Shown: positions 47,281 to 58,017 of the stretch, piece after piece
Layout of the letters: the number at the start of each line of letters is the position of its first letter
Position numbering within the stretch: position 1 is the stretch's first letter
Assembly (NCBI GenBank): GCA_012064385.1
Contig: QRDG01001346.1
Span: 1-64,000 of the forward strand
Direction of reading: 5' to 3'
DNA length: 64,000 nucleotides
DNA from: Puccinellia tenuiflora
Taxonomy: Eukaryota; Streptophyta; Magnoliopsida; Poales; Poaceae
Notes under the pieces: model-generated
Databases searched by the model: none
Told to the model about the DNA's origin: nothing
What the model saw: the letters and a program-made list of their open reading frames with translations, nothing else
Position numbers and translations under genes: made by a program

Positions 47281-50200
47281 ACCGAGAAGCGCAAGACCAC
47301 TGCTGTCCTCGCGGCTGAGCCTGGCGCCAAGCAGCCTCGCCAAGCTGCCACTCCAGCCGCAGGACCCGAAAAGAAAGATGATCGTCCCTTCTGCATCTAC
47401 CACAACAGGCACTCCCACGCCACCGAGGACTGCTATGACCTCAAGAGGCTTCGCGAGGCTCGCGAGGCTCGCGAGGCAAATAATCGGCAGCAGGGCCGCG
47501 GAGGCCGCAGGGAGCGACGCTGGAACAACAACTACAACGACAACTACCAGCAGAACCCACAGGCCAACGTCGTCCAGCCCGCGAACGACAACTTGCCTGC
47601 CGAGACTGATGAGGGCTACCAGGTGCCTCGCGGGGCCGCTTGCATCCTTGGCGGGGCTCAGGCCCCTCGCTCCAACCGCCACTTCAAGCAACTCGCTCGC
47701 AAGGTCGCGACAGCCCTCCCTGGAGTCGAGGCCTCCAGGCCCCTCAAGTGGTCCCAGTGCCCCATCACTTTCGACTCCAGCGACCACCCCAAGTCCACCT
47801 CGACTGTGGGCACCATTCCGCTGGTCTGCACCCCCACCATCAACAACATCGCCGTCTCTAAGACGCTCATTGATGGGGGTGCCGGCCTCAACGTCATCTC
47901 TGTCGAGACTTTCGAGAAGCTGCAGGTGCCCTACGAGCGGCTCATGCCCACCAGGCCTTTCTCGGGGGTAACAGAGGGTCTCACCACCCCTTTGGGGCAG
48001 GTGAGGCTCGCCGTCACTTTCGGCACCCAGGCCAACTACCGCACTGAGCTGATCGACTTCGACGTCGCGCACATCGGCCTGCCCTACAACGCCATCCTCG
48101 GCTACCCCGCCCTCGCCAAGTTCATGGCGGTGACCCACCACGCCTACAACCTCGTCAAGCTCCCTGGCTCGGGTGGCACCATCGTCATCCGCGGCGTGGT
48201 CTCAGACGCCCTGTACGCTGCGCAAGCGGCCTACAAGGCTGCCGCGGTGGCGTCACCCGCTGACGAGGACGAGGAACCCCTCCCGAGGCCCCCCGCGAAG
48301 AAGAAGCAGCTGTTCTCTCAGGAGAAGGCCGCGACGAAGCAAGTGCCTCTTCAGGCAAACGGCTCGGGGGCTAGCGTCACCATCGGCGCCAACCTGCCTC
48401 CCAAATAGGAAAGCGCGCTCGTCGCCTTCCTCAGGGCAAACTCTGACATGTTCGCATGGACACCGTCAGATATGTCCGGAGTACCGAGGGAGGTGATCGA
48501 GCACCACTTAGCCGTGTGTCCAAACGCACGCCCCGTCAAGCAAAAAGCGCGGCGCCAGGCGCCAGAGAAGCAAGATTTCATCGTCAAGGAGGTGGAAAAG
48601 CTGAAGAAGGCCAGCATCATCAAGGAAGTGGTCCATCCCACTTGGCTCGCCAACGGTGTGGTCGTCCCCAAGCACACCGGAGGAAGCCGCCTCTGCATCG
48701 ACTTCACCAACCTCAACAAGGCCTGCCCCAAGGACCCCTATCCCCTCCTAAGGATCGACCGGATCGTGGACTCCACCGCCGGCTGCGCACTCCTCTGTTT
48801 TCTGGATGCCTTCTCTGGTTACCACCAGATCAAGATGGCAAAGGAAGACGAGGAGAAGACAGCATTTCTCACCCCTTGTGGTGTGTTTTGCTACGTCTGC
48901 ATTCCCTTCGGCTTGAAGAACGCCGGCGCCACTTTCCAGCGCCTCATGAGGATCGCCTTGGGGGCTCAAATGGGGAGGAATGTAGAGGCCTACGTCGACG
49001 ACATCGTGGTCAAGACTCGCGAGAAGGACACGCTCATCCAGGACCTCGAGGAGACCTTTGCCAACCTGCGCAAGGTCAACATCAAGCTGAACCCCACCAA
49101 GTGCGTCTTCGGGGTCCCCTCAGGCAAGCTCCTCGGGTTCCTGGTATCCCACCGCGGCATCGAGGCCAACCCCGACAAGATCAAGGCCATAGAGCAGATG
49201 CAGCCTCCTCGTCGCCTCAAGGACATGCAGCGCTTGGCGGGATGTATGGCCAGCCTTGGCCGTTTCATCTCCAAGTTCGGCGAGAGGGCGCTGCCATTTT
49301 TCAAGATCATGAAGAGGTCCGGTCCCTTCAAGTGGACCCCTGAAGCAGCAAAGGCCTTTGAGGACCTGAAGAAATACCTGGCGAGCCCACCCATCATGGT
49401 TGCCCCACGCCCTCGCGAGCCTCTGAAGCTGTATCTTGCAGCCACTCCTCAGACGGCAAGCGCGGTCTTGGTGGCTGAAAGGGAAGAGCCAGTCCTCGCC
49501 AAGCAGACCTCTACATCACCAAGCCCAGAGCCACCCGACAAGGAAGCACCCTCGTCAAGCCTCCAGCCTCATGCCGAGCCTCTACAAGTGGGGCCTCAAG
49601 AAACCCTCGCCGAGGACTCCACCAAGCCTGGAGAGGAGCCAGCCGCTGCCACGCCAACAACTACCCTCGTCGAGCATCCCGTCTACTTCGTCAGCACAGT
49701 GCTGCGGGACGCTCGCGAGCGCTACCCCATGCAGCAAAAGCTCCTCTTCTCGCTCCTCATCGCCTCTAGGAAGCTACGCCACTACTTCCAGGGTCACCCC
49801 ATCAAGGTGGTCACCTCATATCCCCTGGAGCAAGTCCTGCGCAACCCAAACGCAACAGATCGCGTCGCAGGCTGGGGCATCGAGCTACAACCTTTCGAGC
49901 TGGAGTTTGACACCACCAGGGTCATCAAGGGCAGGGCGCTGGCCGATTTCATGGCCGAATGGACCGACACGCGTGAAGAAGAGCCTCAAGAGGAGGAAAC
50001 CACGGCCTCAGGTGGGACGGAACCAGGCTCCTGGACCATGCACTTCGACGGCGCCTTCGCGGCCAGGAGTGCAGGGGCTGGTGCCGTTCTCACCTCACCA
50101 ATAGGCGACAAGCTCTACTACACCGTCCAGCTCTGCTTCAAGGACAACGACAAGGTCTCCAACAACATCGCCGAATATGAAGGCCTCCTCGCCGGGCTCA

Positions 50201-51837
50201 GAGCCACCATTGCCCTCGGCGTCAAGCGCATCCTCATCAAGGGCGACTCTCAGCTCCTCGTCAACTTCTCCAACAAAAGCTACACGCCTAAGGACACCTA
50301 CATGGTGGCTTACCTTGAAGAGGTACGCAAGCTGGAGAAGCACTTCAGGGGCATGGAGCTCAAGCACATCCCGCGAGCAGAAAACCAAGAGGCAGATGAC
50401 ATCGCCAGGCGAGCAACAAGAAGAGAAGCCCAGAAACCTGGAGTATTCGAGGAAAGACTCACCAAGGCCTCAGTCAAGCAGCCAGTGGCCAATGTCAGCA
50501 TCGACGAGGGGCTCCCACCAGCCCCATCAAGTGGAGCAACAAACCGCGGGCTGCCCTCAGGCGATCGCTTGCTGCTCACCTTGGTACGACAAGACATTGG
50601 TTGGATCGACGAGATCAAGAACTACCTGCAAAATCGAGTCCTCCCTGAAGATGACGCAGAGGCCGAAAGAATTGCTCGCCAGGCCAAGTCTTACTGCCTC
50701 CACGACGGAGACCTGTACTGTAAGCGCCCCAATGGGGTTGCCTTGCGGTGTGTCCCTGCCGAGGAAGGCCGCCAGCTCATCAACGACATCCACATCGGAG
50801 AGTGCGGCCACCATTCGTCCTCGTGCACCCTTGCAGGCAAGGTCTTCCGGAGTGGCTTCTACTGACCCTCAGTGCTTCAAGATGCAGCCGCAATCGTCCA
50901 ATCCTGCGACGCCTGCCAATTCCACGCCAAGCAAATTCACCAGCCCGCGCAAGGACTCCAGACTATCCCGCTCTCCTGGCCGTTCGTGGTCTGGGGGCTG
51001 GACCTGCTGGGACCCTTCCCGCGAGCGCTCGGGGGCTACCGCTACCTCTACGTCGCCATCGACAAATTCACCAAGTGGCCCGAGGTGGAACCCGTGCGCA
51101 CCATACCAGCAAAGTCAGCGGTGAAATTCATAAGGAGCCTGGTCTGCCGCTTCGGCGTGCCCAATCGCATCATCACCGACAACGGCTCACAATTCATCAG
51201 TGGCGCCTTCAAGTCCTACTGCGGCAGCCTCGACGCCCAAATCTGCTACGCCTCGGTGGCGCACCCACGAAGCAACGGGCAGGCTGAGCGAGCCAATGCC
51301 GAGGTGCTCAAGGGCCTCAAGACGAGAAGCTTCAACCGCCTCAAGGCCAGCGGCAAGCACTGGATCGATGAGCTCCCCTCGGTGCTCTGGTCCATCCGCA
51401 CCACGCCAACAAAGCCAACTGGTGAGACGCCGTTCTCCCTCGTCTATGGTGCTGAAGCCGTCCTTCCCAGCGAGATCACTCATGGCTCTCCCCGAGTCCT
51501 GGCCTTCAAGGAGGCTGAGCTGGACGAGCTCCGCAACGACGACCTCCTACTGCTTGAAGGGCTCCGCCGCAACGCGGCCCTGAGAGCAGCAAGGTACCAG
51601 CAAGATCTCCGCCGCTACCACAGCCGCCACATCCGCCCGCGCACTCTCGAAGCAGGAGACCTTGTCCTGAGGAGAATCCTCTCCAGGGCAGGCCTCCACA
51701 AGCTCTCGCCAATGTGGGAAGGCCCCTACAGAGTCGTGCACATCGCCAGGCCTGGCTCCGCGCGGCTCGAGACGGAGGACGGCATCCCTGTCGCCAACCC
51801 CTGGAACATCCAGCACCTGCGCAAGTTCTACCCCTGA
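47263..51837 (+). pseudogene. pol: Gypsy D pol (Tat lineage): protease, RT, two RNase H, integrase
   Basis: One frame with two nonsense codons (TAG 48406, TGA 50863). In order it has a zinc-finger-like CIYHNRHSHATEDC (about 47393) and an aspartic protease with LIDGGAGLNVIS (about 47867). RT has YVDDIVVKT (about 48990) and LGFLVSHRGIEANP. The first RNase H is YFVSTVLRDARERYPMQQK. The second, archaeal-type RNase H has MHFDGAFAARSAGAGAV, NNIAEYEGLLAGL and KGDSQLLVN, the hallmark of Tat elements. Integrase has a zinc-binding region (CQFHAKQ), LDLLGPFPRALGGYRY, TDNGSQFIS and HPRSNGQAERANAE, and a C-terminal GPYRVVHI segment. It ends LRKFYP-stop at 51837. Integrase from 50872 on is uninterrupted. 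Confidence 0.92.
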
Positions 51838-53103
51838 TCGCCCTCAGCGAGCAACTTTTTGCATCAAGGGAGAGCCTCGCGCCATCATCCTCCACGAGGA
51901 AAAAATTTCGGGCTCCCCTCTCTACTACACGCTGCCGCGGGCCGTTCGAGAAGACTCCCAAGCCACCGCGCCTCGGCAAGGTGACTTCTTCAAGCACCAT
52001 GCCTTGGCGAGGTGGATCCCCATGCCCAGCCATGGTGGACCACAGGCTCTACAAGCCACCCCCGCATAGGGGCCCCTCTGAGCTCTCTCTACATGCGTCG
52101 CCCCGAGCACGCCCCCTCGAGAGTCTCAGCCACAGCATGTGGAACCCCATGCCTGACATGGCGGATTTTTTGTGTTTCTGGCCACGCCAGTGTAATGAAC
52201 CTCTGTTTCAGGTCACTTTGAACCTTTGCGCTTCGCGCCAGCATATGTTGTTGCTTTGGTAAGTTTTTATGTTGTTGCTGTTTTATCCTTGCTCGTATGA
52301 TCCCTCCTGTGTATCTCACGAGCGGGGGCTAGCATGGTGCCATGCCACGGGAGCATCCCGGCAGCACCTCAAACCCAAGGGATCCGAGCTCTGAACTCAT
52401 GGGTCAGCTTTCATGCATGTCAACTCCTAAGGAGCTCTGAACTCATGAGTCGGCTCCCGTGCACGTCAACTCACCAAGGACCTTGGTGCCTGTTCTCCTC
52501 GCGAGACACACATGAAGGAACCTACGAGCGCGCATAAGTTATCTAGCTATGTATTGCTTGTGGGTACGCCTATCTGTCAAAACGCAGGAAACAGGCCCAA
52601 AACACCTCGTCAGGGAACCGACACCCTCTCCAAGACGAAAACACCTCGTCAGGGAACCGACACCCTCTCCAAGACGAAAACACCTCGCCAGAGGACCAAC
52701 ACCCTCTCCAAGGCAAAACGCCTCGCGAAGCTAAGTCCTAACACTTGGTTAATTTTCCCCTCGCTGGTTTTCATCCCTCGAGCCTCTTTTCTCTCTCCTG
52801 CGCCTCATGGGCTGCTTGCGCGTTGAAGGGGAGCCCCAAGCATCGCGACTTGGGGGCTCTTACCTCTTGAGGCCTCACACACCCCCCGGCCTTGTGGAGC
52901 CCTGACTCTCGCATACCGAAGCGGCGGTGGTGTAGCGCTAAGAGAGGGTCCTAAGACGCAGAGCGAAAAAGACATGAAAGGGAAGACAAAAGCCTCACGA
53001 GGGATGTTCACCAAGCAAACAAAGATAAAGACAAGTCCTTACAAGTCTATTACAATTAAATGCTAAGATAAATTCGTGCCTCTGCACGTCCAGATACAGG
53101 AGT
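51838..53103. other. Gypsy D spacer between pol and the antisense gene
   Basis: About 1.27 kb without a supported gene. It contains three tandem 39-bp units (52598-52717) and separates the converging ends of sense pol and the antisense gene, so 3' processing signals of both may lie here. Confidence 0.65.
52598..52717. repeat. Three 39-bp tandem units in Gypsy D
   Basis: Units start at about 52598, 52637 and 52676, each with AACACCTCG(T/C)CAG and CACCCTCTCCAAG. The first two are near-identical and the third is diverged. Confidence 0.9.
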
Positions 53104-56100
53104 TCATGCCGTGGCGCCCCCCGAGGTGCCTGACTTGTCCACGGCGGTCTCCGTCTCCTCCTCCAGAGCATCCTCCTCGCCGTCGCCCTCGTCCTCATCG
53201 ACCACGACTTGGTCGAATTTCTTGGCGTACGTGTCGGCAGCCTTCCGCGCCCTGTCGCTGATAGTGACCGGCGACGCCATCACAGTCTCGAGGTCAAGCG
53301 AGGGCTGGAGCCTCACGAGGTTGCTGAAGATGCGGCTAGTGGCGATGACGAGGAGATCGCGGCTCTCCTCCACGACGCGCTCGTCAAAGCTCTTCGCCAC
53401 CTCCTCAAGCTTCTCAAGGAATTGCTCGAAGAAGAACGAGTACGCGGCTTCATCGTTGATCTCTGCGGAGAAGGCGGGGACGTCGATCCTCAGATCACCC
53501 CCGACCGCCCGCGCGCGGCTCACCAAGCTTTGGAGAATGCCCTGGAGCTGGCGCGTCATGGACCGGCCAATTTGGCGCTGGTCCCAGGCTTGCTCCACGA
53601 GGCTCACGACCGGCCCCACCTGCTGACGGAGCTCGTCCAGGTCTCTCTCCAGGGCGATGGCGTTCCCCTCTGTGCGAGCCTGGGCCTCCCTGGCGACCTC
53701 AAGGCAGGAGGTCATCCACTTCTCCTCCAGCTCGAGCTTCTTGATGCGGTCCTGGAGCTCCTTGCGCTTGGACTTGAAGCGGTCCTCCTGCTTCGTGACC
53801 TTCTCCTCATAGTCCTTGGAGAGGCTTTCGCGGATAAGCTTGACCTTGGTGTCAGCCTCCTCCTGGATCCTCTTCTGCTCCGTCGCGAGGTCGGCTTTGG
53901 CCTTCTCTTGGCGCGCGGCGTAGGAGTCTTCGTCCCTGGCCACCCGGCCCTCGCGCTCCTGCAGCTGCCCCTCGCGGGTGGCCTGGCCCTTGCGACCTCG
54001 GAGTCAGCGGCGAATTTCTGCTCCGCGGCCGCCATTTCCTGGTGCTTGGAGGCAGCCTCCGCCGCGAGCGCCTCCCGGGCGGCGTCCAGCTCGTCCATCA
54101 CCTCCTCCGCCTCCCGCTTGACACTGTCACGGGTCTCCTTGGCGAAGCGAAGGGCCTCTTGGCGCTCCGCCCGGGCCGTCGCGTCTTGCCGGCGGCACAA
54201 CTCCACTCTCTCGTGGAGGAGGGCCCAGGCCTCGCCAAGCCTTGTCCGCTCCTCCTCTAGGGCGTTTTCTTCTTCGGCGAGCTGTGCCCCCAGCTCGTCG
54301 AGCGTCCGCCGCGCCTGGTTGAGGACGACTTGGCGACGGACGGCATGGCGCCGCGGCTCCCGCCGCGCCAAAGTCCCCGCACCACTGCTGGGTGCGGAGG
54401 CCTCGATCCTTGTCGAGGCGCCCGAGGCCTCCTGCCTTGGGCTCACGGCCGCCTCTGGTGCGGCCCGGGGGCTCGTGGGGGCGCCTCCCTCGTCGCCCGC
54501 TTCAGGAGCCCTCTGGGGGCTGGGCGTCCTCTCGCCCCCAGCTCCGGTGCCTGTGGGCTCCGGAGGCGCCTCTGCCTCCTGCTCCTCAGGGGCGCTTCCT
54601 GCCCCTCCCGTGACGGCCGCGTCCGCCACGGCCTCGGGCGCATCGGCCCCTCTTGAGGGAGCCTCCTCCCCCTCCGGAGGCGGCTCCAAGATGATCTCCT
54701 CGTCCACCCTCTCCTCTTCCGTCCCGAGCTGGACGGGAGGAGTGGCGGCCCTAGTGGGCGACGGTGGCACCACCTCTTCCATCACCTCCTCTGTGCGGTG
54801 CTCCACCATGGGAGGAGTTGCCGCCCGAGCTGACGACGGCGCCACCTCTTCCATCACCTCCTCCGCACGGTGCTCTACCACGGGAGGAGTTGCCGCCCGA
54901 ACCGGCGACGGTGCCGCCTCTTCGACCACCACCTCCACGCGGCGCTCACCCGCGGGAGGGACAGAAACCTGCCGTGGCTCGTCAGCCGCAGGCGTCTCCG
55001 CGGCGACGCTGGTGGCCTCTCCAAGCTTGCGGAGCCGCCGCCTCTTTGGCTCCGCAGGTTGCCTGAAAGGAAGACAAGTAGAAGATCCTTCAAGAGGGTT
55101 TTCCAGAAGCAACAGCGACCAAAGAAAAAGAAGAGTCGAGGCTTACTCGTCAGCCATAACCCACACCCTCTTCTTCGCCTTGGGCGGCTGGGTGTTGCTT
55201 GCTCCGGCCTCCTCTTGAGGCGCCCCTGCCTCCACGCGCGGAGCGCTTCTCGCGGCCGCGGCCCTCCTGTCGTGGATGGCCTTGGAGCGGGGCTCGCAGC
55301 GTCCTCCCCCGCCGCCGCTCGTCTCCTCCTCCTCTCCGACGCGTTGGGAGCGGGCGACGCGGAAGGCACCCTCCTCATCGCTGGAGGAGAGCACCTGGAG
55401 GTCCACCTCGGCAGGAGCGCTCCTTGAGGAGCCGGCGGAGCCTCTTGAGGGGTCGCCGCCTCTCGAGGCCTCGTCCTCGCCAACGGGGTCGGCGTCTCTC
55501 GAGGCCTCGTCCTCGCCGAGGGGATCTGCGCCTCTCGAGGCCTCTTCCTCGCCAGACTCCTCGACCTCATCTGGCTCCGGAGACTCGTCCATGTACTCCG
55601 GCTCCGCCGCCCACGGGTTGGGACGAGGCCCGCGGTGCCCCGCGGGCACAATTCCCCACTCGTCAAACATGGGCATGCACCGGCGCTGCGCTTCAATGCT
55701 CTCCTCGGCAAAGCTAATGAGCGGCCGGGCCTCCTCGTTGGTAGGAGAAGGGATCTCCGTCGTCGCGAAGAGGACCCCCATGACCTGGCGCAGCACCTCA
55801 GGCGTGAAGCCGTCCGAACTCAGCCGCATCGCGTCCTCCTTGCCCGTGTACCACCACACCGGCTCGGAGTGCCACTGGAGGGGGGCGATCCGGCGCCTCG
55901 TGAAGTATCTTGCCACCATCTGGCCGGTGACCCCGGCCACGCGGATGCGCCGGATGCACTCGTACACCACGTCGAGCCTCTGGCCCCTGAAGTCTGCGCT
56001 CGCCCAGCGCGCCCACTTCCTCGGGGGGGCCTCGGGCACCTCCAAGAGAGGGTTTACCCTCTTGGTGTCGACGAAGAGCCACTTCTCGCGGAACTTCTCC

Positions 56101-56651
56101 ACCTTCTTCGTCACCTTGGTGATGGCGTTCTCACCGCACCAAGCAATGGGGATGTAGTTCTCACTCCTGGCGGCGGCGATGCGAAAGGAGACGCAGCCGA
56201 GCCGCTCGTCGGGGGCAGTGCTCTGGAGAGAATAGAAGCTACGGAAGAGCGCCACCGAGGGACGGATGCCGACGTAGGCCTCGCAGAGGTGGGCGAAGAT
56301 GGCAAGGATGAGGATGGAGTTAGGATGAATATGAAGCAACTGGATCTGGTACACCTCCAGAATCGCCAAGAGGAACTCAGAGAAGGGAGGAACAAGACCG
56401 GCGTAAAGAGTATGGACGAAGATGGGGTAGAACCCCTCGGTGAGCCTGCTGCCGGATGGCCTCATCTCGGTGGCGCCGTGCTCATTGGTGCCCGCCGCCG
56501 CCATATGGCGCACCTTTGCTATTGCCACCGCATTGACGCAGGTCGGCGGAAGCGCCTCCTCGAGGGCAGCACCGCGCGCTGCCGCCGCCGACGTGCCGGC
56601 CCGCATCACAGCCTTGCCCTTCCGGTCGGCGTTGTTTTTCTTGGGTGCCAT
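53104..56651 (-). pseudogene. Antisense accessory gene of Gypsy D: Transposase_28-like and coiled-coil protein, one frameshift
   Basis: A minus-strand gene. Exon 1 is 56651-55147; an 84-bp GT-AG intron spans 55146-55063; exon 2 starts at 55062. Splicing joins ATGGCTGACGA to GCAACCTGCG in frame and removes a stop that overlaps the donor. Residues about 65-290 resemble PF04195 (Transposase_28, 'putative gypsy type transposon'), with PPFSEFLLAILEVYQIQLLH and HPNSILILAIFAHLCEAYVG. Next come acidic Ser/Glu repeats and a basic KAKKRVW. Exon 2 has about 27-residue repeats around RAATPPVVEHRAEEVMEEV, then a long coiled coil. A slip near 53990 shifts the frame; the other frame continues the coil to a stop at 53104. 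Function is unknown; Tat elements such as Grande carry comparable antisense genes. Confidence 0.8.
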
Positions 56652-56729
56652 TGGTCGCCGGAGAAGGAGATGAGGACCCTGGAGTTGGAGCGCTCTAGAG
56701 AGATTGGAGGTGTTTGGAGAAGTGTGCGG

Positions 56730-56780
56730 AGGATTTATGGGAGAAGTGACGGGCGCAGTCTGCGCGCCCAGGCTTTATTG
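56730..56780 (-). promoter_or_regulatory. Candidate promoter of the antisense gene
   Basis: Minus-strand TATA-like words (CATAAATCC about 85 nt and CAATAAAGCC about 120 nt before the ATG at 56651), followed by a C/T-rich leader typical of plant 5' UTRs. The region lies between the 3' LTR and the gene, so transcription would run against gag-pol. Confidence 0.4.
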
Positions 56781-56944
56781 ACCGGCTCCCGAGTCGTGGC
56801 GGGCCCTGCCACGTCGCCCGTTGGAGCCGAGGAGATCGTGGCCGCGGGCGCAACTGCCGTGCTCCACGTGTCACGGCCCTGGCAGGCATCTTTGGGCCCT
56901 CGACGCTTCGCCTGCGTCCACGACCTTCGGCGTGCCCATCGCGG

Positions 56945-56957
56945 GCCCGGGGGCTAC
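56945..56957 (+). promoter_or_regulatory. Polypurine tract region of Gypsy D
   Basis: GCCCGGGGGCTAC lies immediately before the 3' LTR start TGTCGG, the usual place for plus-strand priming. Confidence 0.55.
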
Positions 56958-58012
56958 TGTCGGCACAGTGGAAACCAGGGTACCACGGGCCGGCCTGCCA
57001 AGGCCCACAAGATCCTTCGGATGATTTTCGCTAAGGACCAGGCTCTCCAAGCCTGGCGAGCCTCGCGAGGGACCTCTTCTCCTCGCCGAGGGTTTTTCTC
57101 CCTTGGCGAGGGACCTCTCCTCGAGAGGGCGTCTCGAGCGCCACCAGCAATTCTGTTAAGGACCAAGCCGGAAGGCACGGCGAGGCCTTTTGCCTCGCGA
57201 GGCTTTCTTCCCCTCGAAGCCAGCTCTGCCTCCGCGGCAGAGCGCACATGGGTTCTGCGCCCATGTGCAGAGTGACGCGCGCGCCTGCGCGCAATGACGA
57301 CGACGCCGCAGTTGCCGTTTCCATGTATAAAGCGGTCAACAAAGCGGCACCAAGCAAAGCGGATAACAATTATTGCCACTTTGGTGATAAGGGAACCATC
57401 CGCAGCTACGCTCCAAGGGCGACGTCACCGTGGGTCACATCCCACCTCAGCAGCGCCAGCCCATCGTCCCGTTGGATGGTGGCTTTTTCAGCTTTGGTGG
57501 CGCCGCTCCCCTGCCATGGACCGCGTCCATGGACCTTAGCTTTATGGTAGACTCCACCTTTTGGTGCACCGCGCCTCCTCCTTCATCGCCATGTGGTAGC
57601 CCTTCCCGCCTAAATGTTTGGGCGGAAGAGGCCCGAGACACCTATAAAAGGAGGAGGAGCCCGTTCGGGCAAAGGGTTCAATCTTTGGTTCGCGTTCTGG
57701 GTTCACAAGTTCATCATCTTGGAGCTCAGACAAAACCCTAGCCATTGTAGCCACCTTGAGCTCTCCGAGCTCACTCTGTACTGAAACCTCTCCAAGCAAG
57801 TGCAATACACTACAAGCAGGACGTAGGGGTTTTACCTCACCTAGAGGGCCCTGAACCTGGGTAAGATCGGGCGTCTATCTCTGCAGTGTTGTCCCGCAGC
57901 GAGTCCGACGAGCACCGTCGCCGGAGCACGTTGAGGGTTGTTTGATTCTACGTTCAGCCCCTTACTCGATCCTTTGCGAGACACCCCCAGTTCCTGGGAC
58001 AGCTCTCCGACA
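56958..58012 (+). repeat. Gypsy D 3' LTR
   Basis: A 1,055-bp copy of 30285-31341 ending TCTCCGACA, followed by TSD CACCC. TATAAAA lies at 57643-57649. Confidence 0.93.
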
Positions 58013-58017
58013 CACCC

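Larger units (their letters stand above)
30285..58012 (+). mobile_element. Gypsy D: Tat-lineage LTR retrotransposon with antisense gene, interrupted by element E
   Basis: LTRs at 30285-31341 (1,057 bp) and 56958-58012 (1,055 bp), with exact TSD CACCC (30280-30284 and 58013-58017). The order gag, protease, RT, RNase H, a second RNase H, integrase marks gypsy, and the duplicated RNase H marks the Tat lineage. Element E splits gag between 31935 and 46517. Without E the element is about 13.1 kb. A long antisense gene lies between pol and the 3' LTR, as known for the Tat element Grande of maize. Gag and pol have several lesions, so this copy is not autonomous. Confidence 0.93.

Noticed and set aside
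46981..48141. 386-codon minus-strand open frame across Gypsy D gag and protease
   Set aside because: The sense strand has clear Gag and protease motifs; the antisense frame has none.
55063..55146. Stop codon at the end of exon 1 read as the true end of a 502-aa protein
   Set aside because: The stop overlaps a GT donor, and splicing to the AG at 55063 restores a long coiled-coil frame in phase; the unspliced form remains possible as a minor product.
53209..55218. 669-codon plus-strand open frame
   Set aside because: A mirror of the coiled-coil exon on the minus strand; Leu/Glu-rich sequence arises from the complement of Glu/Arg-rich codons.
55635..57275. 546-codon plus-strand open frame in Gypsy D
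   Set aside because: It lies exactly opposite the antisense gene and runs into the 3' LTR; it has no domain and reflects GC-rich codon structure on the other strand.
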